From Bacteroidales bacterium WCE2008 (GTDB lineage Bacteria > Bacteroidota > Bacteroidia > Bacteroidales > UBA932), in contig FUZM01000001.1 of NCBI GenBank assembly GCA_900167925.1, forward strand, positions 558,001-622,000: a stretch of 64,000 nucleotides of DNA, written 5' to 3'. The position numbers were made by a program, and so were the translations under genes. Positions 25,505-34,770 of this stretch are shown here, piece by piece. The notes below the pieces were generated by a model that did not search any database, had not been told where the DNA came from, and worked only from the letters and a program-made list of their open reading frames with translations. Every line of letters begins with the position of its first letter. Positions within the stretch are counted from its first letter, which is position 1.

Positions 25505-26347
25505 ATGTTTGAAACTCTTTTTATAAACTGGAATGCAAATCCGGTTCTGTGTCGTCTCGGACCGCTCGAGATAAGGTGGTACTCGCTGATGTTCGTCATC
25601 GGATTCACTTTCGGATATTATCTTTTCAAGAAGTTCTTCCGCCGCGAGGGCCTGAAGACCGATCTTCTTGATCCGCTACTGTATACACTGGTATTTGCTA
25701 CCCTCATAGGCGCCCGCTTGGGGCACTGCATTTTCTATCAGCCTGATTACTATTTCGGCAGCCTCGAAGGCTTCCTCGAGATATTCATGCCATGGAAGGG
25801 AGGACTCGCCAGCCATGGCGGCGCCATCGCTATAATCATAGGCATGATCTGGTATGCCCGCCATTACGGACGCAAGAATGGCTTCGATTTCGTCTGGCTC
25901 ATGGACCATCTCGCAATCGCCGTGGCCTTCGTGGCTACGCTGATCCGTCTGGGCAATCTCTTCAACTCGGAGATTTACGGCGATGTCACGACTCTGCCTT
26001 GGGGCTTCATCTTCGAACGCAACGGCGAGACTGAGCCGAAGCATCCTACCCAGCTCTACGAGGCCGGCGCCTATCTGATCTTAGGCATCATTCTTCTGCT
26101 TATGTATAACAAGAAGCTTGATAAACTGTCGCGAGGCATATTTATCGGCATTTTCCTTATCGGCTGCTTTGGCTCCCGCTTCCTTATCGAATTCATAAAG
26201 GAACCGCAGGTCGAGTTCGAACAGAACATGACCTATGACATGGGACAGCTGCTCAGCATTCCGTTCATACTGCTCGGGATCGCCTTCCTGATATACGCCT
26301 GGAAAACCAGAATCCCTGCAGCCGCTCACGCTACAGTCAAAAAATGA
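25505..26347 (+). CDS. lgt: Prolipoprotein diacylglyceryl transferase
   Basis: 280 residues from ATG 25505 (a TTG three codons upstream is less likely). Lgt transfers diacylglycerol to the lipobox cysteine of prolipoproteins in the inner membrane. Seven hydrophobic helices are visible; the essential histidine and arginine regions appear as SHGGAIAIIIG, RLGNLFNSEIYG (the Lgt signature) and HPTQLYEAG. It overlaps the next gene by four bases (ATGA). Confidence 0.96.
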   Translation: MFETLFINWNANPVLCRLGPLEIRWYSLMFVIGFTFGYYLFKKFFRREGLKTDLLDPLLYTLVFATLIGARLGHCIFYQPDYYFGSLEGFLEIFMPWKGGLASHGGAIAIIIGMIWYARHYGRKNGFDFVWLMDHLAIAVAFVATLIRLGNLFNSEIYGDVTTLPWGFIFERNGETEPKHPTQLYEAGAYLILGIILLLMYNKKLDKLSRGIFIGIFLIGCFGSRFLIEFIKEPQVEFEQNMTYDMGQLLSIPFILLGIAFLIYAWKTRIPAAAHATVKK

Positions 26348-27126
26348 TAAAAGCAGTATTTCTTGATATAGACGGCACGATGGTCCCTTTCGGAGAAAAG
26401 GAAATCCGCCCGTCTCTGATTGATGCGTTCGACCGTCTGCACGAAGCCGGAATCAAGGTGATAGTGGCAAGCGGCCGTTCCCGTCTTCTTATTAAAAACC
26501 TGCGCGACTATCCATTCGACGGCTACATCACGGTAAACGGGGGACTTGCTGTAATGGACGGCAAGGTACTCTGCTCCGAGCCTGTCGACAGGCAAGTCGC
26601 TATTGACCTGGCCCGGAGGATAGAAGAAACCGGAGTCGCGACGACTGTCTTCACCGCCGACAGTCTGGGCATTAACCATGAGACCGAAACGACCAGGATG
26701 GCCTTCGAGCTGATCCATCTCTTCAAGTTCCCGCAGATCCCCCTGATCCGGACAGCCGAGGAAAAGGACATCTATGAGTTCACGATCTTCATCAACGAAG
26801 AGACCAGGTTGAAACATTTCGGCGACATGGCCGACATCCTCAGCTGGGAGCGCTGGCATCCGGAGTTTCTCGATGTCATGTCCACGAAGGCCTCGAAGGG
26901 CGACGCCATGGTCAGGATGGTCGAGTACATGGGACTCAAGCCCGAAGAAGTCATGGCCTTCGGCGACGGCGGCAACGACGTAAGCATGGTCAGGATGGCC
27001 GGTACGGGAGTCGCGATGGGCAATGGCAATGACAGTGTCAAGGCTGTCGCCGACTATATCGCTCCGCCGGCTGACGAGGACGGAGTGGTTGCAACTCTGC
27101 AATATTTCGGTCTAATAAATCGATAA
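26344..27126 (+). CDS. Cof-type HAD-IIB phosphatase
   Basis: 260 residues. The HAD motifs are DIDGTMVPFG (nucleophile Asp near residue 9), VIVASGRSR (motif II) and MAFGDGGNDVSMVRMAGTGV (motif IV), with the IIB cap between. Such enzymes dephosphorylate sugar phosphates or FMN; the substrate is not predictable. Translationally coupled to lgt, though no functional link is known. Confidence 0.9.
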   Translation: MIKAVFLDIDGTMVPFGEKEIRPSLIDAFDRLHEAGIKVIVASGRSRLLIKNLRDYPFDGYITVNGGLAVMDGKVLCSEPVDRQVAIDLARRIEETGVATTVFTADSLGINHETETTRMAFELIHLFKFPQIPLIRTAEEKDIYEFTIFINEETRLKHFGDMADILSWERWHPEFLDVMSTKASKGDAMVRMVEYMGLKPEEVMAFGDGGNDVSMVRMAGTGVAMGNGNDSVKAVADYIAPPADEDGVVATLQYFGLINR

Positions 27127-27227
27127 AGCGACAATTAGACAAAAAAATCGCCCAAAATTACAATATGCGGGTATGCTATTTGCAGATAAAAACTAATTCG
27201 TTAAGTGTTAAATAAGAAACTATTGAT

Positions 27228-28709
27228 ATGAAAAAAATTATTCCGGGCCTGGCTGTAATTTGCTCGGTATTTTTGTCTTTTAGTGCGGGAGCACAGGAAA
27301 AGACAGTCAAACTGACGCTGGAAGATGCGCTCAAGATTGCGCTCAGTGAGAATGTGTCAGTCAAAGTCGCTGATATGGAGATAGAGCGTTCCGAATATGC
27401 CAAGAAAGGCACTTATTCATCGCTCTTTCCTCAGATAAATGCTTCCGGATCCTACCAGAGAACAATCAAGAAGCAGGTGATGTATATGGGTGGAGGCGAT
27501 GATGAAGAAGGCGGTGGCGGCATGGCAAGCATGTTTGCCGGCATCTTCGATCCGATCTACTATTATATCAACGGGATCATGCAGGAGACTGGCGTCGTCA
27601 TTCCTCCTTATGTTCCGCCGGTTGTCGAGCAGGAATCTTCTTCGGATGACGGAATCGCCGTCGGACGATTGAATACCTATAATTTCGGAGTCTCGGCTTC
27701 CATGCCTCTGGTCAATGCCCAGCTCTGGCAGAGCTTGAAGATCTCAGGCCAGTCGGTCGATCTCGCCGTAGAGAAGGCCCGTTCTTCCCGTCTTGAGATG
27801 GTCACCCAGGTAAAGCAGGCTTTCTATGCCGCTCTTCTCGCCAAAGAGGCTCTCGGAGTCTACGGAAGCGTGTATGACAACGCCGTGGAGAATTTCAACA
27901 AGACAGAAAGCCGCTACAAGGTCCAGAAAGCTTCCGAACTCGAATACACCAGGGCCAAGACGGCCGTGGCAAGCGCCATTCCTAATGTCTATAACGCTGA
28001 AGGTTCTGTAATCCTCGCTCTCTGGCAGCTCAAGGCTGTCATGGGAGTGGATCTTGACATGGACGTCGACATCGTGGGCTCCCTCGGGGACTACGCCGAT
28101 ACCATGTTCCGCGATATCCACGAGAATGAGGATTTCACCCTCGACTACAACAGCACGATGCGTCAGCTCGCCATCCAGGCCGAGCAGCTCGCTTCCACCA
28201 TCAGGATGCAGAAATATGCGTATCTGCCTACTCTTTCAGCAACGTTCAGCTATAGTATGAACGCAATGACAAACGACTTCAAGTTCAGTGAATATAAGTG
28301 GACTCCATACTCCTTCGTCGGCCTCAGCCTTTCCATCCCGATCTTCTCCGGCGGAAAGCGTTACCACGACATAAAGCAGTCCAAAGTCCAGCTCGCCGAA
28401 CTCGACCTCCAGAGAGTCAATACCGAAAGGCAGCTCAAGATAGCTATCCGCCAGTATCTGAACACTATGGAGACAAACATGAAGAGCTATTCTTCTTCGG
28501 AGGAAGCTGTGAAGCTCGCCGAGAAGGCATACGATATTACGGCCAAGTCCTATAACGTAGGCAAGAGCACATTGACGGATCTCAACGATTCCCAGCTCCA
28601 GCTTACCCAGGCCAGACTCGCCCAAAGCCAGGCAGTCTACAATTTCATGGTGGCAAAGGCAAGTCTCGAACAGATGATAGGAAAGGACTTTGTCGCCGAC
28701 AATAGATAA
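27228..28709 (+). CDS. TolC-family outer membrane efflux protein
   Basis: 493 residues with a signal peptide (cleavage after ...LSFSAGAQ). Two OEP repeats are visible: KLTLEDALKIALSENVSVKV starts the first, and coiled-coil segments alternate with the two strand regions. A low-complexity acidic/glycine insert (GGGDDEEGGGGMAS) occurs near residues 88-101. It forms the outer-membrane channel of the tripartite pump encoded by this and the next two genes; the adaptor starts 16 bases downstream. Confidence 0.93.
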   Translation: MKKIIPGLAVICSVFLSFSAGAQEKTVKLTLEDALKIALSENVSVKVADMEIERSEYAKKGTYSSLFPQINASGSYQRTIKKQVMYMGGGDDEEGGGGMASMFAGIFDPIYYYINGIMQETGVVIPPYVPPVVEQESSSDDGIAVGRLNTYNFGVSASMPLVNAQLWQSLKISGQSVDLAVEKARSSRLEMVTQVKQAFYAALLAKEALGVYGSVYDNAVENFNKTESRYKVQKASELEYTRAKTAVASAIPNVYNAEGSVILALWQLKAVMGVDLDMDVDIVGSLGDYADTMFRDIHENEDFTLDYNSTMRQLAIQAEQLASTIRMQKYAYLPTLSATFSYSMNAMTNDFKFSEYKWTPYSFVGLSLSIPIFSGGKRYHDIKQSKVQLAELDLQRVNTERQLKIAIRQYLNTMETNMKSYSSSEEAVKLAEKAYDITAKSYNVGKSTLTDLNDSQLQLTQARLAQSQAVYNFMVAKASLEQMIGKDFVADNR

Positions 28710-28725
28710 AAACAGAAAGACATAT

Positions 28726-29751
28726 ATGGAAAAGATTGTAAAAATCATGGTATTCGCCGGAATCGCTGCAGTGGTTGCAGGCTGCGCCGGCAAGAGTGGT
28801 GACAAAGCTGCAGTGCCGGGCGCCGCAGCAGTCGTTCCTTCAGTAGAAGTTGTCACCGCTGTCTCCAGGGACGTCCCTCAGGAGAGCTCATACTCTGCAT
28901 CGGTAGAGGCTTACGCCACCAATAATATCGTATCCCAGTCTGCAGGCAGGATCCGCAGGATCAATGTAGAAGTAGGGGATTATGTGACCAAGGGCCAGGT
29001 TGTCGCAGAAATGGACCGTCTCCAGCTCGAGCAGACCCGCCTCCAGCTCCAGAATGACAGCACCGAGCTCGCCAGGATCCGCAGCCTCTACGAAGAGGGC
29101 GGAGTCGCCAAGTCGGATCTCGAGGCCATGGAACTCGGATACAATGTCCGCAGGTCGACCTACGCCAACCTCCTCGAGAACACTGTCCTCCGCGCCCCGA
29201 TAACCGGATACATAACGGCGCGCAACTATGATGTCAATGACATGTATGCCATGTCCATGCCGATCTTCACTGTCCAGCAGGTCGTTCCTGTCAAACTCAA
29301 GGTCGGAATCTCCGAGAGCGAGTACTCCAAGGTCCATAAGGGCGACAAGGTCAGCCTTACTGTCGACGCCCTCCCCGGACGCAGCTTCACAGGACGCATC
29401 GAGAGGATATATCCTACGATAGATGCCGCTACCCATACCTTCCTTGCCGAGGTGGTAGTCGGCAACTCCGACCGTCTCCTCCGTCCCGGAATGTTCGCCA
29501 GGGTAGTCGTATGCTTCGGCTCTCTCCACAATGTGATAATCCCTGACACCGCTGTCGTCAAGATGGAAGGTACAGGCCAGAAATATGTCTATATCCTCAA
29601 TGCCGACAATACGGTATCGTTCGTTCCGGTAACTCTCGGAAGACACATCGGCAACGAGTATGAAGTTACCGAAGGCATTGCCGCCGGTGCCAATGTGGTC
29701 GCTAAGGGCCAGGCATCGCTTAAGGATGGTATCGCAGTCAATGTTCTTTAA
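28726..29751 (+). CDS. RND efflux periplasmic adaptor lipoprotein
   Basis: 341 residues from ATG 28726. The lipobox AVVAGC places the modified Cys near residue 19. The membrane-fusion-protein order is clear: barrel-sandwich half (SAGRIRRINVEVGDYVTKGQ), helical hairpin (about 80-130), second half (LRAPITGYITARNYDVNDMY), beta-barrel and membrane-proximal domain. It bridges the RND pump and TolC channel. 17 bases separate it from the pump gene. Confidence 0.94.
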   Translation: MEKIVKIMVFAGIAAVVAGCAGKSGDKAAVPGAAAVVPSVEVVTAVSRDVPQESSYSASVEAYATNNIVSQSAGRIRRINVEVGDYVTKGQVVAEMDRLQLEQTRLQLQNDSTELARIRSLYEEGGVAKSDLEAMELGYNVRRSTYANLLENTVLRAPITGYITARNYDVNDMYAMSMPIFTVQQVVPVKLKVGISESEYSKVHKGDKVSLTVDALPGRSFTGRIERIYPTIDAATHTFLAEVVVGNSDRLLRPGMFARVVVCFGSLHNVIIPDTAVVKMEGTGQKYVYILNADNTVSFVPVTLGRHIGNEYEVTEGIAAGANVVAKGQASLKDGIAVNVL

Positions 29752-29768
29752 ATCGGGAGAATCGGATT

Positions 29769-32700
29769 ATGAGTATATATAGATCTGCGGTCAACAAACC
29801 GGTCACGACGTTCCTGATTTATCTGGCGCTCGCGATCCTCGGTGTGTTCTCCCTGGTGCAGCTTCCGATCGACAACTTCCCGGACATCGAATCGAATGTC
29901 CTGATGGTAATGTCGTCCTATCCGGGAGCAAGTGCCGAGGATGTCGAGAACAACCTTACCAAATTGCTGGAGAACTCCCTGAACGGAGTCTCCGACCTCA
30001 AGGACCTTAGTTCCCAGTCAAGGGAAAACATATCGTTCCTTACTCTGGAATTCAACTATGGAACCGATCTGGATGTGGCCACCAACGACGTCCGCGACAA
30101 GCTGGACATGGTCAAGTCGACCCTTCCGGACGGAGCTTCCAACCCTACGATCCTCAAGTTCAGCGCTTCCGACATGCCTATCTACATCATGGCGGCTACG
30201 GCCGACCAGAGTGTGGACGCTCTCGAGAAGATCCTGGACGAAAGGCTTGCCACCCCGCTCGCGAGGGTGAAAGGCGTAGGTACCGTATCGGTAGCCGGTG
30301 CGCCTAAACGCGAGATCCAGGTTTATGTGGATCCTGACAAGCTGGCCGCATACAACCTCACCATCAGCGCTATCTCCGGAGTGATAGCTGCGGAGAACCG
30401 TAACGTCCCAAGCGGTAACATCGATATAGGCTCCAACACCTATACCCTCCGTGTGGAGAAAGAGTTCGACAGTCCGTCTGAGCTCAGTGACCTCATTGTC
30501 GGATATTCTGCCGGCAGGGCCGTCTATCTCAGGGATGTCGCCAGGATAAGCGACAACCTCGAGGAACGTTCCCAGGAGTCCTACACCAATGGTGCCCGCG
30601 GCGCCCAGATCATCATCCAGAAGCAGTCAGGCGCCAACACTGTAAACGTGGTGAAGGCTGTCAAGAAAGCCATGGTGGATATCAAGAAGAATCTTCCTTC
30701 CGACGTAGAATTCACCGAGGTTATCGACAGCTCAGAGAATATCGTAAACACAATCAACTCCCTCAAGGAAACTATCCTCATCACCTTCCTTGTCGTGATG
30801 CTGGTCGTATATGTCTTCCTCGGAAGATGGAGAGCAACCTTCATCATCGTGCTCTCGATTCCTATCGCCCTGCTCGCCTCCCTTATGTACCTGTTCGGAA
30901 TAGGAAGCAGCCTCAACATCATCTCGATGTCGGCGCTCTCCATAGCGATCGGTATGGTGGTGGACGATGCGATAGTGGTGCTGGAGAACGTCTCCACACA
31001 CCTCGAGAGAGGCGAGAAGCCGAAGGAGGCCGCGGTCCACGCGACTTCCGAGGTGGGTATCTCCGTAATCGCTTCTACACTGACGATGCTCTGCGTGTTC
31101 CTGCCTCTTACGATGATGTCAGGAATGGCCGGAATCCTCTTCCGTCAGCTCGGTTTCATCGTCAGCATAATCATGATAGTATCTACCACGGCGGCTCTTA
31201 CCCTCGTGCCGATGCTCTGCTCCAAGTTCCTCAAGGCCGGTCCTAAGACCGGAAAGATCCACGTCGCCATATTCACCCCTATCAACAAGGGGCTCGACAA
31301 GATTGCTTCCGGCTACAGCCGCCTTATCTCCTGGAGTATGGCTCACAAGAAGATTATCTTCGCCGGTGCCGTCGGCATCTTCGTGCTGGTAATCGGAGCC
31401 CTCGGCCCTGGACTCAAGACAGAGTATTTCCCGAACATGGATATGGGACGACTCAACGTCACGGTCGAGCTTCCTGTCGGTACGGCCCAGGGCGTTACCG
31501 CCGACGTGGCCCAGCGTATCTATGACAAGATAAGGGAAGATGTCCCTGAAATCCAGGTGCTCAGCTACCGCTTCGGCCAGGCCGACAGCGACAACGCTTT
31601 CGCCAGCATGCAGAGCAACGGTACGCATATCATAACGATGAATATCAATATCGGCTCCAAGGAGGACAGAACGCGTTCTTCAGCCGAAATAGCAGATATA
31701 GTCCGCAAGGACCTCAAGCTCTTCCCTGAGCTCCACAGGGCAACCGTCACCGAAGGTATGGGTGGCGGAATGGGAGGAGCCTCTACCGTCGAGATAGAGA
31801 TCTATGGCTATGACTTCGAAGAGACCGGACTCGCGGCTCACAGTATCCAGAAGGGCATGAACGAGAGCGGTTATTTCGCCCAGGTCAACCTCAGCCGTGA
31901 CCAGTATACTCCTGAGTATATAGTCGATTTCGACCGCCAGAAACTTGCCATCAACGGACTTACCTCGACTACCGCCGCAGCTGCATTCAGCGCTGCGATG
32001 AACGGTACGGTGGCGTCATTCTACCGCGAGGACGGAGATGAATACAACATCCGCGTCCGTTATGCTCCGGAATTCCGCCGCAGCCTGCAGGACATCGAAA
32101 ATGTGATGGTCTACAATCCTATGGGCAAGGGCATCAAGATAAAGGATCTCGGCACTATCGTCGAATCCCAGGTACCTCCTTCAATCGAGAGAAAGAACCG
32201 CGAACGCATGATCACCGTAACCGGTATCGTGGGACGTGGCCATGCTCTCAGCGAGGCTGTGGTGTCAGCCGAAAAGGTAATAGACAATGCCGGGCTTCCT
32301 GCCAACCTCAGCACTTATATCGGAGGTAGCTTCGAAGACCAGCAGGACATGTTCAAGGATATGAGCTTGCTTATCATCCTGATCGTACTTCTCGTCTATA
32401 TGGTGATGGCATCCCAGTTCGAGTCATTCATGGGACCGTTCGTCATCATGTTCTCTATCCCGTTCGCGTTCATCGGCGTGATCCTCGGACTCTGGGTTAC
32501 CGGAACAGCTCTCGGTATGATGGCGATGGTCGGAGTCATAATCCTTCTCGGTATCGTGGTGAAGAACGGTATCGTGCTGATAGACTATACGATTCTCTGC
32601 CAGGAGAGGGGAATGTCCGTGCGCGAAGCCTCCATCACGGCCGCAAAGAGCCGTCTCCGTCCTATCCTGATGACAACCCTTACTACAGTGCTCGGTATGA

Positions 32701-32864
32701 TTCCTATGGCTGTGGGAACGGGTGAGGGAGCCGAAATGTGGAGATCTCTCGGTATGACTGTCGTATGGGGACTTTCGATTTCTACTCTCGTGACCCTCGT
32801 GATCATTCCTACTATGTATTGCGGACTTACAGAGATGAAAGCTAAAAGAAACAAGAAAAAATGA
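29769..32864 (+). CDS. RND-family efflux transporter permease
   Basis: 1031 residues, standard AcrB/MexB length. Twelve membrane helices and two large periplasmic loops are evident. The proton-relay region appears as GMVVDDAIVVLENV (helix 4, the acidic pair DD), with SLNIISMSALSIAIG before it and GIVVKNGIVLIDYT in helix 10. It is an HAE1-type drug or hydrophobic-compound exporter by similarity; the substrate is unknown. It overlaps the next small gene by four bases. Confidence 0.96.
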   Translation: MSIYRSAVNKPVTTFLIYLALAILGVFSLVQLPIDNFPDIESNVLMVMSSYPGASAEDVENNLTKLLENSLNGVSDLKDLSSQSRENISFLTLEFNYGTDLDVATNDVRDKLDMVKSTLPDGASNPTILKFSASDMPIYIMAATADQSVDALEKILDERLATPLARVKGVGTVSVAGAPKREIQVYVDPDKLAAYNLTISAISGVIAAENRNVPSGNIDIGSNTYTLRVEKEFDSPSELSDLIVGYSAGRAVYLRDVARISDNLEERSQESYTNGARGAQIIIQKQSGANTVNVVKAVKKAMVDIKKNLPSDVEFTEVIDSSENIVNTINSLKETILITFLVVMLVVYVFLGRWRATFIIVLSIPIALLASLMYLFGIGSSLNIISMSALSIAIGMVVDDAIVVLENVSTHLERGEKPKEAAVHATSEVGISVIASTLTMLCVFLPLTMMSGMAGILFRQLGFIVSIIMIVSTTAALTLVPMLCSKFLKAGPKTGKIHVAIFTPINKGLDKIASGYSRLISWSMAHKKIIFAGAVGIFVLVIGALGPGLKTEYFPNMDMGRLNVTVELPVGTAQGVTADVAQRIYDKIREDVPEIQVLSYRFGQADSDNAFASMQSNGTHIITMNINIGSKEDRTRSSAEIADIVRKDLKLFPELHRATVTEGMGGGMGGASTVEIEIYGYDFEETGLAAHSIQKGMNESGYFAQVNLSRDQYTPEYIVDFDRQKLAINGLTSTTAAAAFSAAMNGTVASFYREDGDEYNIRVRYAPEFRRSLQDIENVMVYNPMGKGIKIKDLGTIVESQVPPSIERKNRERMITVTGIVGRGHALSEAVVSAEKVIDNAGLPANLSTYIGGSFEDQQDMFKDMSLLIILIVLLVYMVMASQFESFMGPFVIMFSIPFAFIGVILGLWVTGTALGMMAMVGVIILLGIVVKNGIVLIDYTILCQERGMSVREASITAAKSRLRPILMTTLTTVLGMIPMAVGTGEGAEMWRSLGMTVVWGLSISTLVTLVIIPTMYCGLTEMKAKRNKKK

Positions 32865-33154
32865 AAGCGATTTTTATAGCATTCAATCAGGCATATAACG
32901 AGGAGATCGTGGATCTTCTCCAGAAGCGCGGCCAGCGCGGATATACCAAGTGGGAGGACATTGCCGGAAGAGGTACCTTCTATGGGGAGCCTCACCTCGG
33001 CAACCATGCCTGGCCTACCCAGAACCACGCTATTTTCGCCGCCGTTCCGGACGAAGTAGTGCCCGTGATAATGGCTGATCTCAGGATGACTGACGAGGCC
33101 CATCCGGATCTGGGACTCCGCGCTTACGTCTTGAACATAGAACAATCTTACTAG
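32861..33154 (+). CDS. PG0541-family transporter-associated protein
   Basis: 97 residues, no signal peptide or membrane helix. The IFIAFNQAYNEEIVDLLQKR start and GRGTFYGEPHLGNHAWPTQN are hallmarks of the PG0541 family, found next to RND pump genes in Bacteroidetes. The fold resembles ACT/PII-type small regulators, and several conserved His/Glu could bind metal; a regulatory role on the pump is inference. Translationally coupled to the RND gene. Confidence 0.82.
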   Translation: MKAIFIAFNQAYNEEIVDLLQKRGQRGYTKWEDIAGRGTFYGEPHLGNHAWPTQNHAIFAAVPDEVVPVIMADLRMTDEAHPDLGLRAYVLNIEQSY

Positions 33155-33172
33155 TATTAGTAATTTATACGT

Positions 33173-33203
33173 TTTGCATTCCTGCTATAAATTTTTAAAT
33201 TTG
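33173..33203 (+). promoter_or_regulatory. Promoter of trxA
   Basis: TTTG at 33173-33176, exactly 19 bases, then TAAATTTG at 33196-33203: a full match to the Bacteroidetes consensus. The ATG at 33225 is 21 bases beyond the -7 box. The -7 box lies in the loop of the inverted repeat described next. Confidence 0.88.
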
Positions 33204-33220
33204 TAGCAGGAATATTATTT
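33178..33220 (+). terminator. Hairpin ending the RND operon, overlapping the trxA promoter
   Basis: ATTCCTGCTA (33178-33187) and TAGCAGGAAT (33204-33213) form a perfect 10-bp stem with a 16-base A/T-rich loop, followed by ATTATTTTATT. It is the only terminator-like structure after the efflux operon, 23 bases after its last stop. The large loop makes it weaker than the others in the window; it could instead act on the trxA leader, since transcription would begin inside the right arm. Confidence 0.6.
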
Positions 33221-33224
33221 TATT

Positions 33225-33539
33225 ATGGCAACAATAGCAACGACAAACAATTTTTCGGATATCATCAGAAACAACAAGGTTGTGCTGGTGGATCTCTGGG
33301 CAGAGTGGTGCGGTCCGTGCCGTATGCTCTCTCCTACTGTTGACGAAATAGAGCAGCTTTATACCGGAAAGGTTGAAGTTGTCAAATGCAATGTGGATGA
33401 CTGTCAGGATGTGGCTGTCAACTACGGAGTAAGGGGCATCCCGACTCTTCTTTACTTCAAGGATGGCGTCGAAGTCGACAGGACTGTAGGTGCCGTGACA
33501 AAGAAGGAGATTACGGATATCCTCGACAAATTAATTTAA
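33225..33539 (+). CDS. trxA: Thioredoxin
   Basis: 104 residues. The active site is AEWCGPCRM (Cys 30 and 33 approximately), and the cis-proline loop is RGIPTLLYFKDG. No signal peptide, so it is the cytoplasmic disulfide reductant. Ten bases separate it from the following beta-barrel gene, with which it may be co-transcribed. Confidence 0.96.
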   Translation: MATIATTNNFSDIIRNNKVVLVDLWAEWCGPCRMLSPTVDEIEQLYTGKVEVVKCNVDDCQDVAVNYGVRGIPTLLYFKDGVEVDRTVGAVTKKEITDILDKLI

Positions 33540-33549
33540 AAGAAAAGTC

Positions 33550-34230
33550 ATGAAAAAACTTCTTATTTCCGTACTCGTCGCATTGACGATGTTCGGCGCA
33601 AATGCCGGAGCGCAGGTACGTTTCGGTATTCTGGGCGGTTTCACGTCGTCCAGCTCCAAAGTGTCTGATATCGATGCAAGCTCGATATCTCTCTACCATG
33701 CCGGTTTTACCGTAAAGGCCGTATTCGGCGGTTTCGGTATCCAGCCTTCCCTCCTTTACCAGATGAAGGGTACAAGCATGGAGAACTATGAGAAGCTACC
33801 TCTGGCAGAGGCCGTAGGTCTTACCAAGGTTGAGACAAAGGTCGGTTATCTCGAGCTTCCTGTGCAGTTGCAGTATGGCCTGGACCTTCTCGTGATGCGT
33901 CCATACTTGTTCGCAGAGCCTTTCGTCGGATATGCCGTCAACCTTAACAATGACGCCAAGGGTCTGAACGCAGTTGCAGAGCAGGCCAAAGCTATCAAGA
34001 ACGACTTCAAGGAGTCCAACTTCAACCGTTTCGAGTATGGTCTCGGAGTCGGCGCAGGTGTCGATCTCGGAAGCCTTCAGCTTTCCCTGAAGTACTTCTG
34101 GAACTTTGGTTCCCTCGCTGAGAAGGACGAGGTTCCGAATGGAAGCGATATAACCAAAGCCATAACTAAGGCAATCAAGGATAAGCAATCCTTCAACGGT
34201 ATTTCTATCTCTCTGGCTTATTTCTTCTAG
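33550..34230 (+). CDS. PorT-like outer membrane beta-barrel protein
   Basis: 226 residues with a signal peptide (MKKLLISVLVALTMFGANAG then AQ). The mature protein alternates hydrophobic and polar residues in strands ending FNGISISLAYFF, with a terminal aromatic residue as in outer-membrane barrels. FGILGGFTSSSSKVSD at the start and GVGAGVDLGSLQLSLKYFWN near the end fit the PorT/OMP_b-brl_2 group. About eight strands are likely. Function is unknown. Confidence 0.78.
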   Translation: MKKLLISVLVALTMFGANAGAQVRFGILGGFTSSSSKVSDIDASSISLYHAGFTVKAVFGGFGIQPSLLYQMKGTSMENYEKLPLAEAVGLTKVETKVGYLELPVQLQYGLDLLVMRPYLFAEPFVGYAVNLNNDAKGLNAVAEQAKAIKNDFKESNFNRFEYGLGVGAGVDLGSLQLSLKYFWNFGSLAEKDEVPNGSDITKAITKAIKDKQSFNGISISLAYFF

Positions 34231-34233
34231 AGG

Positions 34234-34770
34234 ATGCAGAAGGTTGTAGTTTTCTGCTCTTCGAGCTATACTATAGACCCAGCATATAACGAGGCCGCGA
34301 GACTTGCAGTCCGCGGCCTCTGCGGGCTGGGATACGGAATTGTCTCAGGAGGTGCCGTGAAAGGCACCATGGGCGTAGTGGCCGACGAGGTTGTAAAGTG
34401 TTGCGGATGGCACAAAGGAGTGCTGCCACGTTTCATGGAGCAATTTCTTTATCCCGGACTGAACGAACTCGTATGGACCGATACGATGGCCGAAAGAAAG
34501 GAGGAAATGCGCAAGGAAACCTGCGCCGCCCTTGCCCTTCCGGGTGGTATCGGTACCCTGGACGAACTGATCGAGACCCATGTCCTTGCCAAGCTCGGCA
34601 AGTACGACGGCAAGATATATGCCCTCAATGTCGGCGGCTTCTATAATCCTTTCAAGGCTTTGCTAAAGCATTATGTCGATACCGGCATGACCGCCGCGGA
34701 AGATGCGCAGCTGATCAGTTTCCCGGAAACCGTCGAGGAGTTCCTCGACATGATTAAAGAAAATGGATAA
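34234..34770 (+). CDS. LOG-family (TIGR00730) Rossmann-fold protein
   Basis: 178 residues. SGGAVKGTMGVVAD and PGGIGTLDELIE are the two signature motifs of the family that releases free bases from cytokinin-like riboside monophosphates or related nucleotides. The bacterial substrate is often AMP or unknown. It overlaps the prenyl synthase gene by eight bases. Confidence 0.9.
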   Translation: MQKVVVFCSSSYTIDPAYNEAARLAVRGLCGLGYGIVSGGAVKGTMGVVADEVVKCCGWHKGVLPRFMEQFLYPGLNELVWTDTMAERKEEMRKETCAALALPGGIGTLDELIETHVLAKLGKYDGKIYALNVGGFYNPFKALLKHYVDTGMTAAEDAQLISFPETVEEFLDMIKENG

